A stretch of 64,000 nt of DNA, taken from assembly GCA_049602155.1 (NCBI GenBank), contig JBMYRH010000001.1, positions 62,001-126,000 on the forward strand, given 5' to 3'. A program made the position numbers and the translations under genes. Source of the stretch: JBMYRH01 sp049602155 (GTDB lineage: Bacteria; Myxococcota_A; UBA9042; PHBI01; JBMYRH01). How positions within the stretch are numbered: position 1 is the stretch's first letter; the number at the start of each line of letters is the position of its first letter. Shown one piece after another: positions 51,701 to 60,400 of this stretch. The notes beneath the pieces are model-generated. The model was given only the letters and a program-made list of their open reading frames with translations. It ran no database searches and was not told where the DNA came from.

Positions 51701-53553
51701 CAAAGACGGGGCACACAGAGCAGGCGAACAGCTACTTGATGCGGGTCCTCGACGAGCGCCCCAACAGCGTCGACGCGATTCGGCAGGTCAGTCAAGTCTG
51801 TGAAGCGCAAGAGCAATGGGACGACGCGATCACCTACAAGCGTCAGCTCTTGGATCTCCTCCAAGAGCCCTTCGATCGCTTCTCTACCCACGTGGAGATC
51901 GGTGACATCTTCAACGCCAAGCTCAATGACTTGGATAGCGCCGTCGACGCGTACGAGGCCGCCCTCGACCAGGGCAGCTTTAACAAGACGCCCATGCTCG
52001 CATTGGTCCAAATCGAGGCGCGCCGGAAGAACTTCCCAGAGGCCATCCGTTGGCTAGAGCGGTTGATCGAGACGGAAGAGGATCCCAAGCGCAAAGCGGA
52101 CAAGGCGAACCTGATCGCCCTCATGTACCGGGACGAGATCGGCCACCCCGACGAGGCCGCGCGTTACTTCGGTAAGGTCCTGGACTACGACCTCTCCAAG
52201 CTCGAGGCGTTCCGAGCCATCGACGAGCTCCTCACCAAGGAGCGGAACTGGTCAGGGCTCGAGCAAGCCTACGTCGCGATGCTCGAACGTGTAAACGCAG
52301 CCGGCGAAGCATTCGAGCGGGGACCTGCTCTGAGCTTCACCCTGAACCGTAACCTCGGTGAGGTCTACCGTTCGCGTCTGCGGGACGTCGAGCGGGCGAT
52401 CGGTGCCTACGAGGCGGCGCTGGCGATTCGCACGGATGACACCGTCGTGCGGGAGATCCTGCTCTCACTCTATGAGGCCTCCCCTACGCGCTGGGCAGAT
52501 GCAGTCAATCAGCACCGGTACTTGGTAGCAGCCGAACCGGATCGGTTTGAGAGCTACCACCGCCTCTTCCAACTCTACGTCCGCATGGAGCGACCCGACG
52601 CTGCGTGGTGTGTCGCGGGGCTTCTGTGTGGGTTGGATCAGGCAAACCCAGACGAGGAGTCCTATTACCACGAGCACGTGGATGCGCTCGCTGTGGAGCC
52701 CTCACGTAACCTCGACGACGCCAGTTGGGAGGCCTTCCTCATCAGCCAGGATGAAGATCGAGCGCTGGGTCAGATCTTCGGGATCATTTACGCCGCGCTA
52801 GGAAAGAGCCTCGGTGGGATCCAGACCCTGAAGGACTTCGGCCTCAAGAAGAAAGACAAGCTCGACCTCGATCAGAAGACGCTGCTCGCCGGCGCGATTA
52901 GTGGCGTCGGGCGCACCCTAGGCCTCCCCATGCCCGAGGCCTACATCGGACCGGGCATGGGCATGGAGTTGCTGCCCACGATGCCGCCAGTGTTGCGCAT
53001 CGGTCAGGACATGACGACCGGGCATTCGCAAAAGGACATCGCCTTTCATGCTGCAAAGCAGATGTCCTACACCCACCCCACGCGGGTGATGGCGACGCTC
53101 TACCAGCGAGAGCAGCTGGATCAGTTCTTCATGGCGGCCTTTAGCCTGATCGATCCGAACTTCCAGATGCCAGTGAAGGCAGGCCTGTCCGAGGCGCAAC
53201 TCCAACAGCTCGCGCAAGCCGTCGGCGAGATTCGTGCTGAGCTCGATCGGCGTGTGAGCCCACAGCAACGCAAGGAGTTGGAGCTCCACATTGACACATT
53301 CCGGGCTCAAAATGTGCTCCCTGAGATCGGCAGCTGGCACCGTCAAGTCGAGCTCACAGCCAACCACGCAGCCCTCTTTGTCTGTGGTGACATCGAGATG
53401 GCGGAGCGGTTACTCGCCCGCGAGGTGGTCGGCAGCTCCAAGCTGGGTCGTGGAGAGAAACTTAAAGATTTGGTCTACTATGTGCTGAGTGATCGCTATG
53501 CAGACGCACGGCGGACATTTGGTTTGACTGTGCACGTTGAGGAGCCGTCATAG
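42751..53553 (+). CDS. Giant TPR-repeat protein (3,600 residues)
   Basis: A huge helical-repeat protein with no signal peptide or membrane helix, so cytoplasmic. Residues 1 to about 3,300 are TPR-like pairs in units of about 72 residues, roughly 45 copies. The pattern is xALxALxxLYxxxxxWxxL, a long helix, then a LxxxxAIxxYxxVLxxDPxH ending. Residues about 3,300-3,600 form a separate domain with a GRTLGLPMPEAYIGPG segment and a helical part (DIAFHAAKQMSYTHP). I have seen this domain style at the end of large myxobacterial TPR proteins. It probably acts as a scaffold. GAGGGT precedes ATG 42751. Its TAG overlaps the AUA start of rsmI. Confidence 0.9.
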   Translation: MSATDLLEAFEAKPSDHRAFEALIVHLIQENDLETLEVIYSRLNEWIEDAESSPILRVLSQQARKAEDPEIGTFLYFWNGMTYWQEFGDEQKAEMSFRKISTTPPDHEPLREFYLAYYTKQQNWRRLEQFLTDPTKGGMEDLIEVKRMLGRLATEAGQPDRAVGFWQGVRTADPLDEEAESALSELYRSVGKWHAMVDLLKERVTRLGADDPDGCIALYREMIDIYRTHLNAPSKIVATWQSVLEIDAGNLEALDALAQEYEGMNRWPDLVKVLQRKIHHTPDSEKQIALHERIAGILMERFNNASEATKHYQAILDLDETHSASVAKLKEIYEGRRDYESLVQLTMRDLLFNEDDEARQTGVLDLARMASEHIRKPETPIMLWEQVLEEAPEHLEALSALEGLYEREKNYDAMSQVQLRRVELLDDPAERIAVLDKLGILYSGKLNNADAATEIWKRLLSEDPSHQKAQTELRKKYTAERDWEQLEWFFRTYSTVAEWIRTLESQLKKVDDPEEKQTLLLVVAKAWLTELDDQRRAVKSLEGILELDPSNKNAAEMLIPIYREISAWKKLPAVYEVVLEVTNDPHDRLALLLAKAEVLEAHLRDAEAAFFAYLEAIQSHPNNVELYGQLRRLAEKSKNWEVYTATIEDTADLISDEADRAAALLDLGLVYMNAMHEPEAALDAFSRVIALDDGNRAALDAMESLHRASGAHESLVEVLQRQLAIASDSDRRKALLFSLAQTWRDDIGDAGEAEQVFVGMLDEFHTDTSIHDALVNILMPAERYGELGEILALKRDVLVAEEAAPATLADVECQLGMLAYGVLDEGQRVSAALSHYERALGLAADHAESIRQLEALLADEDERLHIATTLAAIYERRSEWDKLADALEIQALSAEELGDPVTAAALIERLALLYTETANRPRLAWRSYARLLALDPARWEIRDALEALTDAFDRWDELVGLYSVLADEAADGETRLAMRLTVARTHDHRLDNPEAARTFYQHILEEDPNHSESLDALERLFETLAEPEDLLEIYRKKSQLTEDTAEQLSYLFRMAEVLADRLERPDEAIDAIHQARALQPDNAEATERLDALLVKTEQWDDLASLLDSLVSDARDDDAIALMLRRAELTEHKLGAPTEAITRYGDILALAPGQEGVVAALERLFDEPDFAGDVAPLLQPVYEARNDWQRLIGVFQVRVDTSDTDDEQIAWHYKIAALYEGAGETPELAFEHYVAAAVVDPGRESTLDQLLRLADILDCHRELVGHMQALVDEIHDDMRRRETHRILAGLCRDRAGDLEGTEMHLRALLEIDERDMPAIDALIQLYRGQHNTARLIDMLLSKAPMVDDQAEGNRLFAEAGSLCATDLETPDRAIEIYESLHQRDRDGDVALNALEVLYQRVSAWDRLVDVYRQKIEREEETEARKRIAAQMATIQATHLEATDDAIQTWRTVLSWDEVDVDAMRELDTLMLVNEDWYGLKEILGRLQPLVDTDEWAELQYRLAKLHEDDDQLADIREAIQCHEALLARAPQHEDAIDSLEAIITERDERELAFEVLRPVLAAMEAWERLWAQYQVLAHHSADMPQQLLLRLHEMATLADGELADPSRAYGALDRAFRANPRHSETVERIEALATREGILESLVALYQEISEDADDDLALQLRLRMGAFLMEDLDEAERAVSVYILIREDDPDHLEALSRLAQLYRQQSLGAELADILRSQVDVHHEPGRKITLLSELATVKETQLSDASGAHDAYIEILDIDRSEEGAISALHRLASEGVHPLDIAERLESVYTESERWQALHGLLEIKLGAVSDEGDQLELSRQLAELNLRKLDNKANAITWYGRSLVLDPDDSFLLEQLTALTEETERWADLRPILMDAAGVADDSRKVELWGQAADINRVQLDDAEEAERVYRLVLELDGEHASSLRSLDGMLVRQARWADLEPVLIASAEVAEYDEERVTLLMRLAALYRDELSQPEEAIAALSQVLDLNDMHRDALTGLEALYRSGEQWTALFETEQRLAETSREDSDRVHYLSDMARLAEVHLDAVDNAIELLEEVLMVAPSRVEAVHELQRLLAHTEAWEALVESYERELRIGVADARALELHKLLGRTLQGRLDEAFRAMGHWEQARTLAAEDEEVLGALRELYREGFNFEKLVDVLRAKLASGQHDEAGQLGIWRELAELFTESINTPPDAIDAWEHVLELAEADSRAIEALEILYRQEQQWAKAVSLGLLKVAHTEPGDAQLEIWMDVAQIQEQRIEDPAGAASTYRTVLNAHPSNLDAGRRLEKIYRADESWEQLAELLYKRTEHLEDAFERLQNLRNLAQLAEHQVGDLEMAFSVIVQANEQVPDDIATLEEAARLAEATGEWEEMVAVYDGSLDSLEGDIALDVAIKAATIVRDRLEDSPTAVNYFVRVLSLDEDNEIALRALVALNESLERWGELVVALSRLSEVSPNYNERLELMEAVADCHEVKLGDGDAAVAAWYALFEVDEMHRGALKNLERLHQVREEWPKLIKILDRIADAEPSKLVELHIRVGAILDDNLQDDVAAIERFEEVLSLQPDNLIALERLEVLYVDRDDWEKLIDVFERSVDAHKEVDQRIDLALKIATIQREIFKDSDSAADWYNRILTMEPGHGETIGLLEAVYTGAEQWEDLVYLLERKHGWAEGAEAKSRALLEMAAVHHEKLDDIGSAIRAFERALEETPSHRGALDTLQALYAEEGLWDRVIDTIRRKLEIIDATEERIALMCTQGKISHDEMMDVAAAAGYYDAALLERPGHPPAIDALIALYTEEERYEKVIETLEHKLNSLEDEVAICAAHVELATVWREQLDNREKALEHLEAGVDADPMSRDALMPLADHYIGIEGWIKAMPLLERIPDVVNAEAEPQVMASIHRKLAQCAKELLDYDRALDEYRLASEHLPEDPMIQRGLGGLYYRQGEWAQSEAAYEAFLRLAGDDLTDEDFVRVNLRLGECATKTGHTEQANSYLMRVLDERPNSVDAIRQVSQVCEAQEQWDDAITYKRQLLDLLQEPFDRFSTHVEIGDIFNAKLNDLDSAVDAYEAALDQGSFNKTPMLALVQIEARRKNFPEAIRWLERLIETEEDPKRKADKANLIALMYRDEIGHPDEAARYFGKVLDYDLSKLEAFRAIDELLTKERNWSGLEQAYVAMLERVNAAGEAFERGPALSFTLNRNLGEVYRSRLRDVERAIGAYEAALAIRTDDTVVREILLSLYEASPTRWADAVNQHRYLVAAEPDRFESYHRLFQLYVRMERPDAAWCVAGLLCGLDQANPDEESYYHEHVDALAVEPSRNLDDASWEAFLISQDEDRALGQIFGIIYAALGKSLGGIQTLKDFGLKKKDKLDLDQKTLLAGAISGVGRTLGLPMPEAYIGPGMGMELLPTMPPVLRIGQDMTTGHSQKDIAFHAAKQMSYTHPTRVMATLYQREQLDQFFMAAFSLIDPNFQMPVKAGLSEAQLQQLAQAVGEIRAELDRRVSPQQRKELELHIDTFRAQNVLPEIGSWHRQVELTANHAALFVCGDIEMAERLLAREVVGSSKLGRGEKLKDLVYYVLSDRYADARRTFGLTVHVEEPS

Positions 53554-54386
53554 GCGGAGAACTCCAAGAAGGGTCGCTCTACGTTGTCGCGACGCCGATC
53601 GGTAACCTCGAGGATATGACCTTTCGCGCGGTCCGTATCATGCGGGAAGTGGACCGGATCGCCTGCGAGGACACTCGGGTCACGAGGCGTCTGTGTGATC
53701 ACTTCGGTGTCGACACACCGCTGATGCGACATGAGGCCCACAACGAAGCTGCCAGCACCGAAGGCATCTTGGCGCTCCTTGAGCGTGGAGAGTCAGTCGC
53801 CCTCGTCTCCGATGCTGGCACGCCCTGCATCAACGACCCGGGCCAGAGGCTCATCGCCGCCGCGATCCGAGATGGCCACCCAGTGATCCCGATCCCTGGG
53901 GCCAGCTCCCTCATCGTCGCGCTGAGCGCCAGCGGCCTCCCGACCGAGCAGTTCACCTTTCATGGGTTCTTCCCAAAGAAGGCCCGAGCGCGGCGCGCCA
54001 TGCTGTCGACGCTCGCCAGCGGCACCCACGCCTTCTTTTGCCCGGCAAGAGATCTGCCCCTCATGGTGGATGAGCTCGCGGAGACACACCCTCAGACCGA
54101 GCTTGTCCTGGCCCGGGAGATCACCAAGCGCCACGAAGCCTGGATGCGTGGTCCTGTCATAGAGATCGCGGAGCGGCTGGATCGCGATACCCCCCCCAAA
54201 GGTGAAGCGGTCGTCCTCCTCTACCGCCCCCCCAAGGGTGAAGACTCCGTCACCGACTCAGACATTGTGGCCGCTGTGATCCCCCTGATCGAGGGCGGCG
54301 TCCGAAAGAAAGAGGCGGCGGCTCGAGTCGCCGAGTCCCTCGGGGTCAGCAAGCGACGCGCCTACCAGCTGACGATTCAGCTGTAG
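53550..54386 (+). CDS. rsmI: rRNA methyltransferase RsmI with AUA start
   Basis: 2'-O-methylates C1402 of 16S rRNA with SAM. The 278 residues include the N-terminal LYVVATPIGNLEDMTFRA motif, ACEDTRVT, VSDAGTPCINDPG and PGASSLIVALSASGLP, and a C-terminal helix-turn-helix (KKEAAARVAESLGVSKRRAY). The frame is closed by TGA at 53538, and no ATG, GTG or TTG lies between it and the conserved LYVVATPIGN. ATG 53616 would cut off that SAM-site strand. ATA at 53550 lies 5 nt after GAGGAG and overlaps the upstream TAG as ATAG. I therefore start there. The length then matches E. coli RsmI (286). Convergent overlap of 10 bp with the M3 gene. Confidence 0.9.
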   Translation: MGGELQEGSLYVVATPIGNLEDMTFRAVRIMREVDRIACEDTRVTRRLCDHFGVDTPLMRHEAHNEAASTEGILALLERGESVALVSDAGTPCINDPGQRLIAAAIRDGHPVIPIPGASSLIVALSASGLPTEQFTFHGFFPKKARARRAMLSTLASGTHAFFCPARDLPLMVDELAETHPQTELVLAREITKRHEAWMRGPVIEIAERLDRDTPPKGEAVVLLYRPPKGEDSVTDSDIVAAVIPLIEGGVRKKEAAARVAESLGVSKRRAYQLTIQL

Positions 54387-56251
54387 GCCAACACCGAGGT
54401 CCCACCCGCAGGATCGATCCAGTCCAAGTACGCTTGCACGGACCAGGGCCGCCCAAGGAGCCGCATAAGCCCCTCTTTAGGAGCACACAACGCCCCCGGG
54501 GCGAGCACCTCCTTGAGGAACGGCTCTAAGGCACCGGGCGCACAGGTCCTGCGTGAGATGTACGACACGACGTCGCAGGCGACCGCCCGCGAGTACGGAT
54601 ACGCCGCATAGGTCGCCCCGTACGCAATCAGGTGCGGGAAGTGCGCATAGAGACGCTCGGCGAACCTCGCACCGTCGCCATAGCGATCAAACATCTCCGA
54701 ATCGAAGGCGTCTAGATCTGCCCATGCAGCGTCTCGCTGATGCAAAGAGAGGCTGTAGTCGGAGTAGAGGAGCTGACGCATCACGCGTGCGCCTCGGGAG
54801 CTGACCTCTCTACTCCTCAAGCGCTCAACCTCGGTCGAGCTCCATCCCAACTCGCTCAAGACCTCGGGCTCCCAGGCCCAATGTTCAAAGACATGCGCCG
54901 CCAACTCGGCCACATCACGCCCCTGAGGGGGTCCGTTCAATGCCACCCAGCGTGACCGCGACGCGCAAAGGTGGTGCACGACATGACCCACTTCGTGAAA
55001 AAGCCCAACGATGGCGGTGTGAGACATCGGCTGTTCCGCGGCGAGGGACGCGATCAGCGCGACCTCCGCGAGCACGGACGGTGCGCACCCCGTCCTGATG
55101 CGCATCGTCTTCGGCGCAGAGCCCTTCCCTGTGCGCGCAGCGAGATCCAAGAAGACACGCCCCAGGCAACGCTCTGCATCGGAGATCTCCCACACCACGA
55201 TCTCACGGGCCCAAATAGACGCGCCCTCGACGACCCGAATACGCCACCCCAGAGCGCGCTGAAAGAGCCCCCGCAACGTCGCGATCACCTGCGTCGGTGT
55301 GGCTGTGTTCGAGCCTGGCGCTGGCGGGTGCTGCTGTGCCCGCGCCCAAGTCAGACTCCAAGGGGGCAACGCGTCCTCGCTGTGAGCCCCCAAGAGCGCC
55401 TCCCTCTCACGCTCGGCGGCCGACCGGGCCACGCTCTCGACCCGCCTCAGGAAGCCGCGGATTGATGGCACGTCACCTGCCATCGTGTGGCGCACCTCAA
55501 GGTTCGCCCAATCCGTCAGCCCCAAGGCCTCCGCCGCGGCCTGGCGAGCCTCTAGGAGCTGCACCAAGACAGGCCCATTGTCGGGCCAGCCATGAGCGTT
55601 TGTCGCCTCCCACACGCGGCGACGCGTCGACGGCACCTGACATCGCTCTAAGACGGATGCCGTGACGCCTGCGGTGAGAGAAATGCACCGCTGTCCCTCA
55701 TGGGAAGACATGTGGGCCTCCCGCCACCCCTCCTCCATGCCGTCCAGCTCCGAGTCCGCCGAGATTGGGACACGCGCACCGACCTGACCGAGATGCCGAC
55801 GGTAGATCGCCGAGGTTCGAGAGATGATCGTGCGCAGCTCTCGGAGGCTGGCGCGTTCGTCCTGGGTGCGATCGGCGCCGTGCAGACGCCCTATCTCCAG
55901 GAACACCTGGTACAGGGCAGCGAGCCCCTCCTCGCTGCTCGCATCCGCTGCAACACGTACGACCTGAAAGAGCGCAGGGTCGCTTAGGCGCTCAGACAAA
56001 AACCGCAAGAGGTCGCGATGCACGTCAAGCGCGGCGCTGCGAACCTCCGCGTGAGGGTGGCACGCCGCCAACAGAGTTGACGCAGCACGGGGGTGATCTA
56101 GGAGCTGCACCAGCGCGTCGAGCGCCTCTGCAACCTCGTAGGGCTCGGTAGCGACTAGGACGGCGTCCGCCCGCTGATGCGCCTCATCGAGTAAGGGCAG
56201 AGTTCGTGCCTTCAGGTTGCCTACGCTTTGCCACCACCAGAAGTCGTTCAT
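54377..56251 (-). CDS. M3-like (oligoendopeptidase F / thimet) metallopeptidase
   Basis: A 624-residue zinc endopeptidase that would degrade short peptides in the cytoplasm. The zinc motif is FHEVGHVVHH near residue 417; the third ligand is probably the Glu in HVFEHWAWEPE about 30 residues on, as in M3. The large N-terminal helical half (1-300) suits the lid of the thimet/OpdA fold, but its sequence is divergent. Family M3 is my best assignment rather than a close match. ATG 56251 is chosen since the MNDFWWWQS opening starts a plausible helix and the frame above it is not gene-like. Divergent from the exonuclease gene at 56283. Confidence 0.8.
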   Translation of the reverse strand: MNDFWWWQSVGNLKARTLPLLDEAHQRADAVLVATEPYEVAEALDALVQLLDHPRAASTLLAACHPHAEVRSAALDVHRDLLRFLSERLSDPALFQVVRVAADASSEEGLAALYQVFLEIGRLHGADRTQDERASLRELRTIISRTSAIYRRHLGQVGARVPISADSELDGMEEGWREAHMSSHEGQRCISLTAGVTASVLERCQVPSTRRRVWEATNAHGWPDNGPVLVQLLEARQAAAEALGLTDWANLEVRHTMAGDVPSIRGFLRRVESVARSAAEREREALLGAHSEDALPPWSLTWARAQQHPPAPGSNTATPTQVIATLRGLFQRALGWRIRVVEGASIWAREIVVWEISDAERCLGRVFLDLAARTGKGSAPKTMRIRTGCAPSVLAEVALIASLAAEQPMSHTAIVGLFHEVGHVVHHLCASRSRWVALNGPPQGRDVAELAAHVFEHWAWEPEVLSELGWSSTEVERLRSREVSSRGARVMRQLLYSDYSLSLHQRDAAWADLDAFDSEMFDRYGDGARFAERLYAHFPHLIAYGATYAAYPYSRAVACDVVSYISRRTCAPGALEPFLKEVLAPGALCAPKEGLMRLLGRPWSVQAYLDWIDPAGGTSVLAYS

Positions 56252-56282
56252 CTCGCCGTCGCGGGGGGGATAGGTTTGGGGT

Positions 56283-57080
56283 ATGCTCGCCAAGAACCCG
56301 TATCTTACCCCAGAGCAGTCCATGGCCACAGACGTCACCCAATGGTTCGATACCCCGATCGCGGTCCTCGACGTCGAGACGACCGGGCTCGACCCGCAAA
56401 ACGACCGCGTCATCGAGATCGGCGTCGTGCACATGCTCGCCGGCGAGGTCCAGGACGTCTATTCGACCTTGGTGAACCCGCAACGAGAGTTGCCGGCTGA
56501 GGTCACCAGCATCACGGGAATCGAGGCAGATGAGCTAACGACTGCGCCCACCTTCGAGGCGATCGCCGAGACCCTGAGCGGGTGGCTCGAGGGACGGGTC
56601 TTCGTCGCTTACAACCTGCCCTTTGACCGCGCCTTCATCCAAAACGAATTCCAGCGCTTGGACATCCCTTGGAGCCCCGAGCGCTGCGTCGACCCGCTGG
56701 TGTTCGTCCGAGAACTGCATCGTAAACAGGGCTCAAAACGCCTCACTGCGGTCTGTGAGCGGCTCGGCATCCCGCTCGACAGTGCTCACCGCGCGTCTCA
56801 TGACGCCGAGGCGACAGGCCACGTCCTGTACAAGCTGCGCGACCAGCTCCCTGCGGGCCTCAACGATCTCATCCTGCTCCAAGCCCAGTGGGCACAGCAG
56901 CAAGAGAACGAGATGGCAGGTTGGCGCAGCCGCAAGGGAGACCGCTTCGAGAACCCGATGGTAGCGAGCGAACCCGCCGATCGGGGTAACGCGCTCGGTC
57001 CGGCCTACACCTATGGCGACGACAGCGACCCCGTAAGGGCCATGTTCACGCACCTCCCCACATCAGGCTCACGGCGATGA
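56283..57080 (+). CDS. DEDDh 3'-5' exonuclease (DnaQ-like)
   Basis: The 265 residues hold an epsilon-type exonuclease domain (about 20-190). Motifs are LDVETTGLDP (D30, E32), YNLPFDRAFI (second Asp) and HRASHDAEA (His and last Asp). These fit two-metal 3'-5' digestion of DNA or RNA. The C-terminal 75 residues are charged and polar with no known domain. There is no polymerase or helicase fused to it, so it is not a replicative proofreader by context. ATG 56283 comes after a purine-rich stretch; ATG 56322 is the alternative. It overlaps the next gene by ATGA (57077-57080). Confidence 0.9.
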   Translation: MLAKNPYLTPEQSMATDVTQWFDTPIAVLDVETTGLDPQNDRVIEIGVVHMLAGEVQDVYSTLVNPQRELPAEVTSITGIEADELTTAPTFEAIAETLSGWLEGRVFVAYNLPFDRAFIQNEFQRLDIPWSPERCVDPLVFVRELHRKQGSKRLTAVCERLGIPLDSAHRASHDAEATGHVLYKLRDQLPAGLNDLILLQAQWAQQQENEMAGWRSRKGDRFENPMVASEPADRGNALGPAYTYGDDSDPVRAMFTHLPTSGSRR

Positions 57081-57472
57081 GGGCCCTGTTCATCGTCGCC
57101 GCTGCGCTGCTCTTCGCAGCCTGTGGCAGCACGGCGGCCTCCCTTGATGGCAAGGCATCAGCACCTGTGGAGACCACCTCTCCCGAGGCGTTGGCCCTTC
57201 AGATGCTCACCGGCACCTGGACCGTAGGTCAGGATCGGCTCGTCCTCACGGCCGACGGGACCTACCTATGGGAACGAGAGCAAGCCTGCGATCTCCCGCC
57301 CTGCCCTATCGACCAAACCAGCGGCTCCTTTGTGCCCCGCGCACAGGCACTTCACCTCGCGACCGTCGCAGGCCCCGAGCTGGTGCTTCCTTATATCATC
57401 AGCTCCGATCCGAGGCGGATCACGCTGAGTCACCCCGACGGACGTCGCTGGACGCTCCCCTTTGTCGAGTGA
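57077..57472 (+). CDS. Small lipoprotein, lipocalin-like domain suspected
   Basis: A 131-residue lipoprotein precursor with lipobox LFAAC (Cys 16). The mature chain has a predicted beta pattern beginning MLTGTWTVGQDRLVLTADGTYLWE. That resembles the first strands of small lipocalin-like or DUF-type proteins that start with GTW. Two cysteines in CDLPPC could pair. No function is known. It is coupled by ATGA to the exonuclease before it and overlaps the hyuAB start by about 11 bp (57462-57472). Confidence 0.6.
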   Translation: MRALFIVAAALLFAACGSTAASLDGKASAPVETTSPEALALQMLTGTWTVGQDRLVLTADGTYLWEREQACDLPPCPIDQTSGSFVPRAQALHLATVAGPELVLPYIISSDPRRITLSHPDGRRWTLPFVE

Positions 57473-60400
57473 AGACCACGACACAGGGGTGAAGACGGGC
57501 GCTCCCTCGCGGACCTTCGTTGACCGCGGCGGCACCTTCACCGACATCATCACTGTCGACAGCCGCGGTGCGCTCAGTGTCGACAAGGTCCGCTCTGACG
57601 TGGCCGTCATCGGTGACTTGGCCCGCGGCGCGCTGACCCTTGGGACCACGGTTGCCACCAACGCGTTATTAGAGCGGCACGGCGTCCGAACCCTCTTGAT
57701 CGTCACCGAGGGCTTCGCTGACTTGCCCTGGGTGCGCGACCAAACACGCCCTCACCTCTTCGACCCGGACGCCGAGCGTTCACCACCGCTCTGTACGGAG
57801 GTGTTCGAGGTCGGTGGCCGCATCGACAGCTCAGGGGAGGTCATTGAGCCCCTCACGCTGGATGAAGGGAAGCTCGGTCAATTGCTGATTGAGGCGCGCA
57901 TTGAGGCGGTCGCGATTGTGCTCGTGAACAGCCACCGGTCGGCACGCCATGAGCGCCTCGTCTCGGAGGCTGTCAGAGGCGCTGCTCCCACGAGTATTTG
58001 GCTCACCGTTGGGCATGAGATTTCACCTGAGCTCGGATACTTAGCGCGGATAGAGACAGCGCTCGTCGACGCCGCCATAAGCCCCATCCTGGCCCGCGCG
58101 ATGGACCGTGATCGTATCCCGGGCGATGCCTTGGCCATGCGCTCCGATGGCGGGCTCTGCCCCGCTCATGACTTGCGCGCTCCAGACGCGGTGCTCTCGG
58201 GACCGGCAGGAGGCGTCCTCGCCGTCGCCGCGGTCGCCAAGCAAGCAGGGTTCGAGCGGGCCGTTGGGCTGGACATGGGCGGGACATCCACCGATGTATG
58301 CCGGGTGGAGGTCGGCGTGCTCCCTCGGAGAGAAGGCGACGTCGAGGTCGCCGGAGTCGCTCTACGACGCCCCATGCTTGAGGTCGAGACGATCGCGGCC
58401 GGTGGCGGCTCAGTGCTCTCGCAAGATGACCAACGACTGACCGTCGGGCCTGAGTCAGCTGGTGCCCACCCAGGACCCCAGTGCTACGGTCGCGGAGGTC
58501 CCCCTACCCTCACGGATGCAGCGCTGGCGCTCGGCCTAATGGACGCAGCGGCCTTCACGCCCCCCCTCGACCCCACACAGGTCTCACTCCCCGGGCGCGC
58601 CGAGGACTTCGTCGACATCGCGCGCGAGGCGATGGCGCAGGCTGTCCAACGCTTGGCGACCGCGCGCGGGATTGCCCTCAACGACCACGCGCTGGTCAGC
58701 TACGGCGGTGCGGCGGGTCAACACGCCGCGGCGGTCGCGCGGCGCCTCGGTATCCGGACCGTGCTCATCCACCCATGCTCCGCCGTCTTGAGCGCCTGGG
58801 GACAATCCCTCGCGCCCCGCCAAGAGAGCGCTGTACGTGCGATCTGGGCCCCCCTGCGAACCGCGTGGAGCCAAATCCTCGAGGTCCTTGAGGCGCTGAC
58901 AGCGCAGCTCCCGGCCTTGGGGCACGTCACCCACACGCTCGCGCTACGACATCGCGGGACCGACCACACGATCGAGCTGCAGCTCGATACTGACGACCGC
59001 GAAGCGATCGCTCAGCGCTTTGCGGAAGAACATCATCGACGCTACGGATTCAACCGGCCAGGGCATGACATCGAGGTGGTGAACGCGCGCGTCCGCGTCT
59101 CTGCCCCGGTCTCCCCGCTGCCGCCGGTGAGCGCGAGCCCATGGGCGCTCGGAGAGAAGGTCGTCCACGGACCTCAGCGCCTCACGATGCCCACCACCTC
59201 CATCTGGATCCCCGAGGGCTGGCGCGCACTTGAGCGTAGCGGCCTACTTTGGCTAGAGGACACTGCACCGAAGCCCGCGCCTGCTCCCACGGAGCGCACG
59301 GCGTACGCGGTCGAGCTCTGGTCCAATCGCTTTCAGGCGGTGGCTGAGGACGCTGGTGCTGTACTCGAGCGTTTGGCCCGGTCCGTAAACATCCGCGAGC
59401 GGCGAGACTTCTCCTGCGCGCTCTTTGATGGGGATGGACGGCTCGTGGCGAATGCCCCCCACATTCCAGTTCACCTCGGAGCGATGGGCGAGACCGTGCG
59501 CGACATTATCCAGCACGTCAGCCCCCTCTCCGACGGCCACACATGGGTCACCAACGATCCCCACGCGGGAGGCTCCCACCTCCCGGATCTCACCGTCGTG
59601 ACGGCCGTCATCTCAGGAGGCGAGCGCTGGTTTGTCGCCAACCGCGGACACCATGTGGACGTGGGGGGCCTCACCCCAGGCTCGATGCCTCCAACGTCGA
59701 CGAAGCTCTCGGAGGAGGGGATCGTCTTGCGGCGCGTACCGCTCATCGACGACGACGGCCTCGTGGACCTCCGTGAGCGTCTCTCGGAGTCGCGTGAGCG
59801 GGACACCGTCCTGGCCGATTTAGAGGCCCAAGTTGCCGCCAACGCCCACTCTGCGAAGGCGCTCATCGCCCTGGGAGCCCCTGCGCTCATCTCCACGTGG
59901 ATGGGGCACCTCCGCGACGTGGCCGCCGAGGCCGTGCGCGATGTCGTGAAGACCCTCGATGAGGGGACCGCTACGGACACCCTGGACGGGATCCCTTTGA
60001 GGTGCTCCCTGACGCGCCGTGGCGACCGGCTGCACATCGACTTCACAGGGACAGGGCTACCCCACGCCGGGAACCTCAACGCCCCGAGCGCAGTGGTCCG
60101 TGCAGCCGTCCTCTATGCGCTCCGTGTCCTCGTCCGGCGCCCCATCCCGCTCAATGAGGGCGCGCTCGATCCCATCCTCCTGACCCTCCCCAGCCCCTCG
60201 GTGTTGAGCCCGCCCGAGGGCGCGGCCGTGGCCGGTGGCAACGTCGAGACCTCGCAGCGCCTGGCAGATCTGGTACTCCGAGCAGCCGGCGCACGCGCTG
60301 CATCACAAGGGACGATGAACAACCTCACCATCGGTGGTCAACACAATGGAGAGCCATGGTCGCTCTACGAGACGATCGGAGGCGGCCTCGGGGGGAGCCC

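Noticed and set aside
53616..54386. rsmI starting at ATG 53616
   Set aside because: It would drop the conserved LYVVATPIGNLED strand that helps bind SAM, and it has no ribosome site. The AUA at 53550 fits better.
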